Made by a program: the position numbers and the translations under genes. A stretch of 64,000 bases of DNA from JAWKIW01 sp041394145 (GTDB lineage Bacteria > Actinomycetota > Acidimicrobiia > Acidimicrobiales > Acidimicrobilacustridaceae): positions 1-64,000 of the forward strand of contig JAWKIW010000010.1 in assembly GCA_041394145.1 (NCBI GenBank), given 5' to 3'. The notes beneath the pieces are model-generated. The model worked only from the letters and a program-made list of their open reading frames with translations, was not told the origin of the DNA and did no database searches. This document shows, piece by piece, positions 9,188 through 18,303 of the stretch. The number at the start of each line of letters is the position of its first letter. Positions within the stretch are counted from its first letter, which is position 1.

Positions 9188-9658
9188 TCAGAACGCCGCC
9201 ACCTCGGTCTTGGCGACGATGTGGTCGACCCGAACGCGCACGACCATCTCGGGGGGCTGGGAGTTGCGCCGGCCATAGGCCTCGGCCTGCTCGGCACCCA
9301 TGTAGCGGGCCCCGATGCGGGTCGCCCAGCGGAGCAGCTCGTCGGGATCGGTGGAGGTCGTGACCGAACCGCGGATCGTCACGAAGGCGAAGGGCGGGCG
9401 CTGGTCGTCGAAGCACAGCGCCACCCGCGGGTCCCGCAGGATGGCCTTCCCCTTCACGGTTTCGGCGCCGGTCATGAACACGATGTCGTCGCCGTCGAGG
9501 TCGACCCAGACGGGTGCGACGTGGGGGCTGCCGTCGGCGCGCACCACGGCCAGCTTCCCGGTCGGGGCCGGCTCGGCGCCGATCAGCTGCTTCCACCAGC
9601 CCTCGGGTGCGTCGCGGTAGCCCATCACGGGCGCCAACCCGTCCGTCGCCCGACGCAT
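9188..9658 (-). CDS. Pyridoxamine-5'-phosphate-oxidase-fold protein, possibly F420- or FMN-dependent
   Basis: This 156-aa split-barrel protein belongs to the actinobacterial PPOX class (TIGR03618-like, probable F420-dependent enzymes). Features seen are KLAVVRADGSPHVAPVWVDL in the first strand pair, a KGKAILRDPRVALCFDD cofactor-binding region, and VTIRGSVTTSTDP. These small enzymes reduce or bind flavin/F420 cofactors; the substrate is unknown. An in-frame ATG at 9625 (MGYRDAPEGWW) gives a 145-aa version and is equally plausible, because the first eleven residues show no conserved feature. It is convergent with the beta-helix gene and about 90 bases downstream of the metallo-beta-lactamase-fold gene on the same strand. 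Confidence 0.8.
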   Translation of the reverse strand: MRRATDGLAPVMGYRDAPEGWWKQLIGAEPAPTGKLAVVRADGSPHVAPVWVDLDGDDIVFMTGAETVKGKAILRDPRVALCFDDQRPPFAFVTIRGSVTTSTDPDELLRWATRIGARYMGAEQAEAYGRRNSQPPEMVVRVRVDHIVAKTEVAAF

Positions 9659-9748
9659 TCCCCGTCCCGTCGAGCCGGCGGGTCGACGACATCGAGACCG
9701 AGAAGGTGCGCCGGATGTCGACGAGCACCCCGTCGGTTCCGGTCGGCG

Positions 9749-10798
9749 TCAGCCCGGCTCGGCTCGGAGCACGTACCGGCTCCCCACGACGCTCGGGCCG
9801 TACCGGTCGGGGGTGAAGCGCGTCGCCAGCGCCGCCTTGGCCCGCCAGCCGGTGCAGTGCCCCGGGGCCACGACCGCCGGCGCGATGCGCTCATCGAGGT
9901 CGCGCACCGTCTCGGGTATGCGCGACTCCATCGAGGCGCCGGCGAGGTGGTAGCCCCCGACCACGAGGTCGACGCCAGTGCCTTCGAAGGCGGCCTTGGC
10001 CGCGAGGCAGGCGTTCACCACGCCGGCGTGCGAGCACGCCGACAGCACCGTGACGCCCCGACCGGCCACCTCGGCGGCGAGGAACCGCTCGTCCATGATG
10101 AGCGGATCGGGCACGGCCTCGCCCCCGACGATGCTGTGGTGCCCGGGCAGGCCGGTCTCATAGGACGTGACCCGCTCGATGGCGCCGCTGCCGAGGAAGA
10201 ACCCGCCGGCGACGAGGTGGGCGTCGGCGTGGGTGACCACCTCGCCGCCCGCCGTCGCCAGGTCGTCGAACGTGGGCTCGGGGGGAAGGGTCACCAGCAG
10301 GCCCGGCACGGCCTCGACGCCGCGCTGGTCGGGCCGATCCGGATGGAGGTCGACCACCGGTGGGGCCAGCCCGGCGGCGGCGCGGGCGGCGGCGACGGCG
10401 GCGACCGCCGCCGGCAGGGCGCCGCTGTGGTCCCAGTGCCAGTGCGAGAGGAACACCGCCTCGATGGCGGCCAGATCGACGCCGAGTCGCGACGCGTTCG
10501 CCTCCCAGACGTCGCCGTAGGGACCGGCGTCGAAGAGCACGGTGTGGGTCTCGTCCCCGATCCGACCGGTGGCCACCACCGAGAAGCCGTGGCACCCCAC
10601 GCACAGGTGGTCGAAGACCTCGATGCAGGTGTGCTCGTCGGACAGGGGCACCGGCGTCCCGCGCGCCACCTGGCCCACCATCTCGGACTCCTGGGGCACG
10701 CCCGGGCCCACGCTGGACAGGCCGTCGGTCTCGTTGTCGACCACCACCGTGAGCACGAGCTCGTCGAGCGGTCGGGAGCGGAGCTGCTCGGTGGCCAT
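9749..10798 (-). CDS. Metallo-beta-lactamase-fold hydrolase (COG1237-like)
   Basis: This 349-aa protein has the MBL signature HWHWDH (His119, His121, Asp123, His124), preceded by the strand VLFDAGPYGDVW, and a later CSHAGVVN segment that supplies a further metal ligand. Together with GGYHLAG near the C-terminus this matches the COG1237 group related to archaeal dihydropterin-ribofuranosyl-aminobenzene phosphate synthase. Bacterial members have no settled function. The start at 10798 (MATEQLRS) is chosen because it directly precedes a conserved strand and follows a plausible purine-rich leader. It is cytoplasmic. It is divergent from the GH3 gene with about 200 bases between, which hold a TACGTT box at 10885-10890 that could serve the GH3 gene. 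Confidence 0.84.
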   Translation of the reverse strand: MATEQLRSRPLDELVLTVVVDNETDGLSSVGPGVPQESEMVGQVARGTPVPLSDEHTCIEVFDHLCVGCHGFSVVATGRIGDETHTVLFDAGPYGDVWEANASRLGVDLAAIEAVFLSHWHWDHSGALPAAVAAVAAARAAAGLAPPVVDLHPDRPDQRGVEAVPGLLVTLPPEPTFDDLATAGGEVVTHADAHLVAGGFFLGSGAIERVTSYETGLPGHHSIVGGEAVPDPLIMDERFLAAEVAGRGVTVLSACSHAGVVNACLAAKAAFEGTGVDLVVGGYHLAGASMESRIPETVRDLDERIAPAVVAPGHCTGWRAKAALATRFTPDRYGPSVVGSRYVLRAEPG

Positions 10799-11000
10799 CG
10801 GCGCCTCCGGCGATCGGGTCGGATGGGCCGCCACAGTACGCAGCCGGACGGCGACGGAGGCGCGACGGCCGCCCGCGATCCCGCTACGTTCGCCGGTGCG
10901 GCGGAGCCGCGCGTCGACCCTCCCCCGTGCGGCGCCGGGCCTGGCGCCTCGCCACCGCACCCGACCCATCCCCGGCCCCGACCCGACGGGAGGCCAAGCC

Positions 11001-13552
11001 ATGGCCCGTGACCTCGACGCCCTGGTGGCGACGCTCGACCTCGACGAGAAGGCGGCGCTGCTCGCCGGCGCCGACCTGTGGTCCACCGTCGCCGTGCCGC
11101 GCGTCGGGCTCCCGTCGGTGCGGGTCACCGACGGGCCGAACGGCGCTCGCGGTCCCGCCCTGCCCGCCGGCCTCGACGCGGGACCGCCCATGACCTCGCT
11201 GTGCATGCCGTCGGGCGCGGCCCTCGGCGCCACGTGGGACGCCGAGCTGCTCGAGCGCGTCGGGACGGTGATCGGCGCCGAGGCGCGCCTGAAGGCCTGC
11301 CGGGTCCTGCTCGCCCCCACGGTGAACCTGCACCGCTCGCCCCTCGGCGGCCGCAACTTCGAGTCCTACTCGGAGGATCCGCTGCTCGCCGGTCGCCTCG
11401 GCGCCGCCTTCGTGCGGGGTGCCCAGGCGGCAGGGGTGGCGTGCACGGTGAAGCACTTCGCCGGCAACGAGTCCGAGGACGGACGGATGATCGTCGACAC
11501 GGTCGCCGACGAGCGGACGCTGCGCGAGCTGCACCTGCTCCCCTTCGAGCTGGCCGTGCGCGAGGGTGGGGCCCTCGGCGTCATGACCTCCTACAACCGA
11601 CTCAACGGCGAGTACTGCGCCGACAGCGTGCGGCTGCTCGCCGGCGTGCTGCGCGGCGACTGGGGCTTCGACGGGTTCGTGGTGTCGGACTGGTTCGCCT
11701 TCGCCGACACCGTGCCGGCGATCCACGCCGGCCTCGACCTGGAGATGCCCGGGCGCGGGCGGGCCTACGGGTCGGCGCTGGCGACCGCCGTGCGGTCCGG
11801 ACTGGTCGACGAGGCGCTGGTCGACGCGGCGGTGCGCCGACTGCTCGGCGTGTTCGACCGCCTCGGCGCCCTCGACGACGATCCGGCCGAGCCACGCTCC
11901 GACGACCTCCCCGAGCACCGGGCCGTGGCCCGGGACGCCGCCACCTCGGCCATGGTCCTGCTGCGCAACGAGGGCGTGCTGCCCCTGGCCGTCGCCGACC
12001 TGCGGCGGGTGGCCGTCATCGGGCCGAACGCGGCGCGGGCCGTGATCATGGGTGGCGGGTCGGCCAGCCTCCCCGTCCCCGAGCTGCGCACCCCGCTGGC
12101 GGCACTGCGGGACCGGCTCGGTCCCGGGGTGGAGGTGGTCCACGAGCCGGGGGTCGACATCTGCCTCACCACCCCGGAGATCCCGGGCGACTGGCTGCGG
12201 GCCGAGGGCGAGCCCGGCATGCTCGTCGAGTGCTCCGCGCTCGACGACCCGGGCGGCACCGTCGTGCACGCCGAGCGCATGGCGAGCGGCAGCGTGGTCT
12301 GGTTCGGGCCCCCGGCCGATGCCGGGCCCGAGTTCTCGTGGCGGGCCACCGCCGAGCTCACCGTCGCCGAGCCCGGGCGATGGACGCTCTCGCTGGTGCA
12401 GACCGAGCCCACCCGTCTCCTCGTCGACGGCGAGATCGTGCTCGACGGCACCACCGCCGACCTGCCCGCCGGCCACGACTTCTTCGGCCTGGCGCCGCGA
12501 GCAGACCATCGACCTCGAGCTGGGCCCCGGACCGCCCCGTCACCCTCGAGCTGCAGTCCGTCGTCACCCGAGGTGGCCTGCTCCTCGGGGCCAAGCTCGG
12601 GCTGCGCCCGGCCCTGCCGGCCGACGAGATGGCCCGGGCCGTCGCCGCCGCCGCGGGAGCCGACGCGGTCGTGGTGGTGGTCGGCACCGACGGCGACTGG
12701 GAGTCCGAAGGCCACGACCGCGACTCGATGGCCCTGCCCGGCGACCAGGACGAGCTCGTCGAGCGGGTCCTCGAGGTGGCACCCGACGCCGTCGTCGTGC
12801 TCAACGTCGGGTCGCCGGTGGCGCTGCCGTGGGCCGAGCGCTGCCGCGCCCTGCTGCAGTGCTGGTTCGGCGGGGTCGAGCTCGCCGAGGCCCTGGCCGA
12901 CGTCCTGCTCGGCGAGGCCGAGCCCGGCGGCCGCCTCCCCACCACCATCCCGAGCCGGCTGCAGGACAACCCCACCTGGGGCAGCTTCCCCGCCGAGGGC
13001 GGTCGCATCCGCTACGGCGAGGGGATCCTGGTCGGCTACCGGTGGTACGAGTCCCGTGGCCTCGAGGTGGCCTTCCCCTTCGGCCACGGACTCTCCTACA
13101 GCCGCTTCGCGCTCGGCGCGCCCGAGCTGTCGTCGCCGTCCTTCGCACCCGGCGAGAGGCTCACGGTGCGCGTCCCCGTGACCAACGTCGGCGATCGAGC
13201 CGGATCGGAGGTGGTCCAGCTCTACGTCGCCCCGACCAGCCCCCGGGCGTTCCGACCCCCCAAGGAGCTGAAGGCCTTCGCCAAGGTCACCCTCGCCCCC
13301 GGCGAGACGGCCGTCGCCGAGCTCGCCCTCGACGCCCGGTCGTTCGCGAGGTGGGCCGACACCGACCCGGCGCTGCCCGCGCTCGCCGCCCGCCAGGTCA
13401 CCCAGGTGGGGTGGATGCCGCCGCCCGAGGACCCCGGCCCGAGCGGGTGGGTCGTCGACCCCGGCCCCTACGAGCTCCACGTCGGCCGCTCGTCGGCCGA
13501 CATCGCCCACGTCACCACCGTCGACGTGGCCAGCGGCCGCCTCGACCCGTAG
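11001..13552 (+). pseudogene. Glycoside hydrolase family 3 beta-glucosidase-like enzyme with PA14 insert, two close frameshifts
   Basis: This is a retaining beta-glycosidase of about 849 aa if repaired. The N-terminal GH3 domain (to about residue 300) includes KHFAGNE and the catalytic nucleophile Asp230 in VVSDWFA. The C-terminal GH3 domain is split by a PA14-like insert (about residues 400-510), and an FnIII-like domain closes the protein (HGLSYSRFAL onward), as in Thermotoga-type and KlBgl-type beta-glucosidases. There is no signal peptide, so it is likely intracellular. The frame moves by +1 near 12497 and again near 12529, with a short middle frame reading EQTIDLELGPG. Removing two extra bases restores continuity. 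Both shifts lie at the end of the PA14 insert in GC-rich runs. The TACGTT box at 10885 may be the promoter. Confidence 0.84.
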
Positions 13553-13724
13553 TCCGACGCCGGCGGACAGCCCCGGGAGACCGCGAGGATGTGACGCCCC
13601 GACTCGGCCGACCCGGGTGCTGACGACGCGACCTGTGGAGCGACCAGACCCGGCGCCCGGCATCCGTGTCATGCTCTCGGCGGCTGCCGCGGGTGGCCGA
13701 GGGAAGCCCCAGGGAGGTCCCGCC

Positions 13725-14234
13725 ATGGACGTGAGCGAGCTGCTCCGCGACCTGTTCAGCAGGGTCGACGGGCACGTCCCGAGGATCCTCGACGGTCTCC
13801 ACGTCGACGACCTCCTGGTGGCGCCGGAGGAGGGCTCCAACCCGATCGGCTGGCTGGTCTGGCACCTCACGCGGGTGGAGGACGACCACGTGGCCGACGC
13901 CTTCGGCCACGGCCAGGTGTGGACCGAGGGTGCCTGGGCGCCCCGCTTCGGGCTCGACCCGGCCACGACCGAGGTCGGCTACGGGCACACCCCCGAGCAG
14001 GTGGCGGCGGTGCGACCCGAGAGCACGGCGGTGCTGCTCGAGTACTACACGGCCGTCGCCGAGCGCACCCACGCCGACCTCGCCGCGGTCGACCCGGCCG
14101 CGCTCGACCGCATCGTCGACGAGCGCTGGGACCCGCCCGTGTCGCTGGGCGTCCGGCTGATCAGCGTGGCCGACGACGCCATCCAGCACGCCGGCCAGGC
14201 GGCCTACGTGAGGGGCCTGCTGGAACGACGCTGA
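13725..14234 (+). CDS. DinB-family metal-dependent protein (DUF664), possible thiol S-transferase
   Basis: This is a 169-aa four-helix DinB/YfiT-type protein. The likely metal ligands are His in LVWHLTRVEDDH (two histidines) and His in AIQHAGQAAYVRG near the C-terminus, the usual three-His pattern. In actinobacteria many members use mycothiol as co-substrate for conjugation or isomerisation, but nothing here proves that. The ATG at 13725 is preceded by an AGGGAGG ribosome site at a good distance. The gene stands alone between the GH3 gene and the damaged sugar-dehydrogenase gene. Confidence 0.83.
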   Translation: MDVSELLRDLFSRVDGHVPRILDGLHVDDLLVAPEEGSNPIGWLVWHLTRVEDDHVADAFGHGQVWTEGAWAPRFGLDPATTEVGYGHTPEQVAAVRPESTAVLLEYYTAVAERTHADLAAVDPAALDRIVDERWDPPVSLGVRLISVADDAIQHAGQAAYVRGLLERR

Positions 14235-14373
14235 CCGCTCGGCCCTCGTCGCTGACGTGGACTCGAGGCTCGCCATCGGACGGCGGCGCCGTCGAACGCC
14301 GACGGCGTCACGCCGAGCCGCCCGGTAGGGTTCGGTCTCATCGGCCGCGGACGCCTCCCCTGGACGCCTCGGT

Positions 14374-15398
14374 GTGCGAACCGTCGATGCCGGGCCGCGC
14401 CTGCGGCGGTCGCAGCGGCGTCGACGGCTGCGCTGCTCGTCGCCATGCTCGCCGCCGGCTGCGGCGGGCAGGCACCCGACGGCCGCGCCGGCCCGCTCGT
14501 CGGGCCGTCACCAGCCCCGCCGGCGGCCTCGTCTCGACCGCTGGTGCCCGAGGCGGCCTTCCCTGTCGGGCTGGTGGCCACGCCCGACGGCAGCGTCCTG
14601 TACGCCGAGCGATTGACCGGGCGAGTCCGCGCCATCGGACCCGATGGCGTCCTGCGACCCGAACCCGTTGCCGAGGTCGCCGTGGCCGGCGCAACCGACG
14701 ACCAGCGGGGGCTGGTGGGGCTGTCCCGACTGGCCGACGGTCGGCTGGCGCTCGCGTGGGTGCGCCCCGGCGACGGGCGGCTGGTGGTGGGCGTGCGCGA
14801 CGCCGACGCCGGGTCCGGGACCGAGCCCCAGGTCATCTGGATCGGGCCGGTCTCGGCGGACCTGGCCAACGGCGGCGGCCTGGCCGCGGCGACGGACGGA
14901 TCGATCCTGATCGGCATCGGCGACCTGCTCCAAGACCGCGGGCTGGCCCAGGACCCGACGGTCCCGAACCGCAAGGTCCTGGCGCTCGATCCTGACGCCG
15001 GGCCTGACCAGTCGCCCCGCATCCTGTCGGTGGGCTGGAACAACCCTTCGCCCTCACGGTCGGCACCGACGGGACGCCCTGGAGTGGCCGACAACAGCGA
15101 GGGTGAGGCCCCGAGCGGGTCGGGCGGGCCGATCGACCCGCCACCGAGGCCAGTGCAGTGAGCAGATCCGAGGCGCAACGGGCGCCGTCGGGGCTCGTGG
15201 TCGTAGGGGATCGCCTTGGGGCAGTGCGGCTACGTGTCGGGTCGGGTCGACGAGCTGGCCTGGACCGACACCGGGGTGTCGTTCACCGGCCGCGTGCTCG
15301 CCGCGCCCTGCCGCACCGGCGTCGTGGCGCTGCCGGACGGGCGACTGGTCACTGCCACCCCCGACGGGGTCTTCGTCACCGACCACGCCGTCGTGTGA
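14374..15398 (+). pseudogene. PQQ-dependent sugar-dehydrogenase-like lipoprotein (GSDH beta-propeller), multiple indels
   Basis: Pieces of one protein are spread over neighbouring frames. A lipoprotein signal reads LLVAMLAAGC with its lipobox near 14445. The beta-propeller segments PDGSVLYAERLTGRVRAIG and DQRGLVGLS, the GDLLQDRGLAQDP loop and GWNNPFALTVGTDGTPW match soluble aldose dehydrogenases, which oxidise sugars with PQQ in the cell envelope. Indels are needed near 15045 (-1), 15084 (+1), 15112 (-1) and 15215 (+1). One more, before 14445, would join a basic N-terminus to the signal. The last intact piece ends LVTATPDGVFVTDHAVV at the stop ending at 15398. Since only indels, not nonsense substitutions, disturb it, sequence error is a serious alternative to a pseudogene. 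Confidence 0.65.
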
Positions 15399-15439
15399 CG
15401 AGCCCCGCCCGCCGGCGGCGCCGCCTCGGCCTCGTCACG

Positions 15440-16108
15440 TCAGGCCAGCCGACGGCCCTCGCGCAGGAACGCCACCGCCGTGTCCACGTCGCCGATGACC
15501 CCGTCGTCACGGGACGCGCCGAAGGGCTGGTTCCAGAAGGGACCCTCGTGGGGCTCCCACGGGCCGACGTAGAGATACGGACGGTCGCTGCTGTCGTCGC
15601 CGGGGGAGGCGCCGTAGTTGACCTCGTCGAGGGTCACGCCGAGGTCGAAGTGCTCGGGCCACAAGGTGGGCTCGGGCCGGGGCGCATCGGCAGGCACCTC
15701 GGCGTCGAGGAACCGCCGCAGCGCGGCGTCGCCGAGCGCGAACCAGTCGGCGAGGGCGCGCGCCGCCCGGGCGTCCACGGCCAGCTGGTCGTCCGGCTGC
15801 ACCGTCGTGGCCGGCGGGTAGACCCCGGCGGGCGCCCCTGGCGAAGCCCCGACCGCTGCCGCCAGCTCGCCGATCGTCGTCAGCGGGAGGGTCCGGGCCC
15901 CGCGGTCGTCGGCGACGACCAGCGTCGTGCCCGCCACCCCCAGCCGGGTCATGCCGAAGGGTCCGGGGAACGGCGGCGTGCCGAACCCGCCGTCGGTCAC
16001 GACGAGCCCGATCCTGCCCTCCCCGGCGTAGCGGGCCGCCGCCAGCACCTGCTCGGCCACCGCGTGCAGCGCCAGGCGGGTCCGGACCAGCACCTCGGTG
16101 TCACCCAT
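15440..16108 (-). CDS. Conserved hypothetical protein
   Basis: This is a 222-aa soluble protein that I do not recognise as a named domain. The N-terminal half looks like a mixed alpha/beta module (GRIGLVVTDGGFGTPPFPG). The C-terminal half has a distinctive acidic/aromatic block, WPEHFDLGVTLDEVNYGASP followed by YLYVGPWEPHEG. The style resembles hypothetical proteins found widely in Actinobacteria. There is no signal peptide or membrane helix. ATG 16108 is the natural start. It is divergent from the Rieske/ThDP fusion with only 55 bases between, so the two may share control. Alternative starts upstream would run into the divergent gene. Confidence 0.7.
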   Translation of the reverse strand: MGDTEVLVRTRLALHAVAEQVLAAARYAGEGRIGLVVTDGGFGTPPFPGPFGMTRLGVAGTTLVVADDRGARTLPLTTIGELAAAVGASPGAPAGVYPPATTVQPDDQLAVDARAARALADWFALGDAALRRFLDAEVPADAPRPEPTLWPEHFDLGVTLDEVNYGASPGDDSSDRPYLYVGPWEPHEGPFWNQPFGASRDDGVIGDVDTAVAFLREGRRLA

Positions 16109-16163
16109 GGTTGACTCCAGTCCTGCGGTCTCCCGCAGCTCGATCCGACGCCGGAGGCAACCG

Positions 16164-18170
16164 ATGAGCAGCGACGCGGATTCCTCACCCTCGCCCGCCG
16201 AGGCGGCCGCCGTCGAAGATCCCCTCGGCGCCGAGACCCCAGTGCACTGGATCCGGGTCGGCGACCGCGACGTGCTCGAGGAGGGACGGGTGCGCACCGT
16301 CGCCGTCGGGCGACGCACGATCGCCCTGACCCGCTGCGACGGACGCTACGGCGCCCTCGACAACCGCTGTCCCCACCAAGGAGGCCCGCTCGGCGAAGGC
16401 GCCATCGAGAAGGGGTGGCTGCGGTGCCCGTGGCACGGCTACGACTACGACCCGATCACCGGTGTTCCTCCCGGCGGCTTCTCGGACCGTCCCACCGCCT
16501 ACGAGGTCGACGAGCGCCCGGACGGGATCTGGGTGGCCGTCCCCGACGAACCGCCACACGAGCGCACGGTGTCCGACGTGCTGGTCGAGACCATGGTGGC
16601 CTGGGGCGTCACCCACGTGTTCGGCATGGTGGGGCACTCCAACCTGGGCTTCGCCGACGCCATGCGGCGAGCCGAGGCCCGGGGGGAGCTCACCTACATC
16701 GGGATACGCCACGAGGGAGCCGCCTCCTTCGCGGCGTCCGCCTACGGCAAGCTGACCGGACGCCTGGCCGCGTGCTTCGCGATCGCCGGCCCCGGCTCGA
16801 CGAACCTGCTCACCGGGCTCTACGACGCCAAGATCGATCGCGCCCCCGTGCTCGCCGTGTCCGGCCAGGTGCCGTCGAAGGTGCGCGGCCGCGGCGCCTT
16901 CCAGGACCTCGACCTCACCGCGGCCTTCGACGACGCCACCACCTCGTCGACGGTGGTGCAGGCCGGCTCGGACCACGCCGAGCTGATGGCGCTGGCCTGC
17001 AAGCACGCCCTCGACCAGCGCCAGGTCGCCCACCTCGTCCTGCCCGACGAGGTGCAGGTGCTGCCGGCGCCCGGGGTGGCCTCGTCCCCACCGGCCGGGC
17101 GCGTCGCCACGCACCCGGCCGCCCCCGACGAGTCCGCCGTCGCCGAGGCGGCGGCGAGGATCGACGGGTCCGAGCGGCCCGTGGTGGTGATCGGCCACGG
17201 CGCGCTGGGCGGCGTCGACGAGGTCGTCCGCCTCGCCGAGCACCTCGGCGCGCCGCTGCTCACCACCTTCAAGGCCAAGGGGCTGGTACCCGACGACCAC
17301 CCCCTCGCCTGCGGGGTGCTCGGCCGCAGCGGGACGCCGGTCGCCTCCTGGATGATGAACGAGTGCGACCTGCTCGTCGTGTTCGGAGCCTCCTTCTCGA
17401 ACCACACCGGCATCGCGCCGTACAAGCCGATCGTCCAGGTGGACGCCGACCCGGCCGGCCTGGGGCGGTTCCATCCGGTGGAGATCCCGATCCTGGGCGA
17501 CGCCGCCGTGACCGCCCGCCGGCTGCGGGCGTTCGTGTCGACGACCGCCGCGCGCGCTGACCAGGCTGCCGAGCTGGCCGAGCGCTGGCGGATCTGGCGG
17601 GCGGAGAAGCGGCGCCGGATGGACGACGACCAGGGCAACGGCGTGGCCAGCGCCGCGGTGTTCGACGCGATGAGCCGGCTCGTGCCGACCGACGCGGTGT
17701 TGACGGTGGACGTGGGCAACCACGCCTACTCCTTCGGCCGCTACTTCGAGTCCCGGGGCCAGCGCGTGCTGATGTCGGGCTACCTGGGCTCGATCGGGTT
17801 CGGCCTCCCCGCCGCGATGGGGGCATGGGCCGCCGACCCCGGCCGCCGGGTCCTGGCCGTCACGGGCGACGGCGGCTTCGGCCAGTACCTCGCCGAGCTG
17901 ACGACCGCGGTGAAGTACGGCATGGGCATCACCCACGTGCTGCTGGACAACAGCGAGCTCGGCAAGATCGCCAAGGAGCAGCGCGCCGAGCACTTCGAGG
18001 TCTGGCAGACGGGTCTGCACAACCCGGACTTCGCCGAGTACGCCCGGCTGTGCGGCGCCGTCGGTCTGCGGGTCGAGCGTCGCGAGCAGCTCGACGGCGC
18101 CCTCGAGGAGGCCCTCGCCGTCGACGGCCCGGCGCTGGTGCACGTCATCACCGACCCCGAGCTCGTCTGA
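16164..18170 (+). CDS. Fusion of Rieske [2Fe-2S] domain and thiamine-diphosphate-dependent enzyme
   Basis: This is a 668-aa two-part enzyme. Residues about 32-135 form a Rieske ferredoxin with ligands Cys69-x-His71 and Cys88-x2-His91. Residues about 140-665 form a ThDP enzyme of the acetolactate synthase/pyruvate oxidase/oxalyl-CoA decarboxylase group. The catalytic Glu184 sits in RHEGAA and the Mg-ThDP motif starts at GDG 568-570 with Asn596, the expected 27 residues later. All key residues are present, so both halves should be functional. The reaction is probably decarboxylation or carboligation of a 2-oxo acid, with electrons passing to or from the Rieske centre. The ATG at 16164 has a GGAGG site 8 bases before it. 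No flavin-reductase partner is adjacent. Confidence 0.88.
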   Translation: MSSDADSSPSPAEAAAVEDPLGAETPVHWIRVGDRDVLEEGRVRTVAVGRRTIALTRCDGRYGALDNRCPHQGGPLGEGAIEKGWLRCPWHGYDYDPITGVPPGGFSDRPTAYEVDERPDGIWVAVPDEPPHERTVSDVLVETMVAWGVTHVFGMVGHSNLGFADAMRRAEARGELTYIGIRHEGAASFAASAYGKLTGRLAACFAIAGPGSTNLLTGLYDAKIDRAPVLAVSGQVPSKVRGRGAFQDLDLTAAFDDATTSSTVVQAGSDHAELMALACKHALDQRQVAHLVLPDEVQVLPAPGVASSPPAGRVATHPAAPDESAVAEAAARIDGSERPVVVIGHGALGGVDEVVRLAEHLGAPLLTTFKAKGLVPDDHPLACGVLGRSGTPVASWMMNECDLLVVFGASFSNHTGIAPYKPIVQVDADPAGLGRFHPVEIPILGDAAVTARRLRAFVSTTAARADQAAELAERWRIWRAEKRRRMDDDQGNGVASAAVFDAMSRLVPTDAVLTVDVGNHAYSFGRYFESRGQRVLMSGYLGSIGFGLPAAMGAWAADPGRRVLAVTGDGGFGQYLAELTTAVKYGMGITHVLLDNSELGKIAKEQRAEHFEVWQTGLHNPDFAEYARLCGAVGLRVERREQLDGALEEALAVDGPALVHVITDPELV

Positions 18171-18291
18171 GCAGCCACGTCCGGACGCCACGACGAGGCG
18201 CTGACGAGATGCCGGGAGTCGACGCCGGATCCGACTCGCCGCCACCGAGGTTGCCTCACCGGGCACCGGCGTCGCCGATGTGGGTGACGGC

Positions 18292-18297
18292 TACGGT
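18292..18297 (+). promoter_or_regulatory. -10 box TACGGT, leaderless start of P450 gene
   Basis: TACGGT ends six bases before ATG 18304, which would place the first transcribed base at the start codon. No Shine-Dalgarno sequence lies in between. Confidence 0.4.
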
Positions 18298-18303
18298 GCG
18301 ACC

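Noticed and set aside
15399..15439. GGCGGCGCCGCC palindrome between the sugar-dehydrogenase and hypothetical genes as a terminator
   Set aside because: It has no loop, and such GC strings occur often by chance at this base composition.
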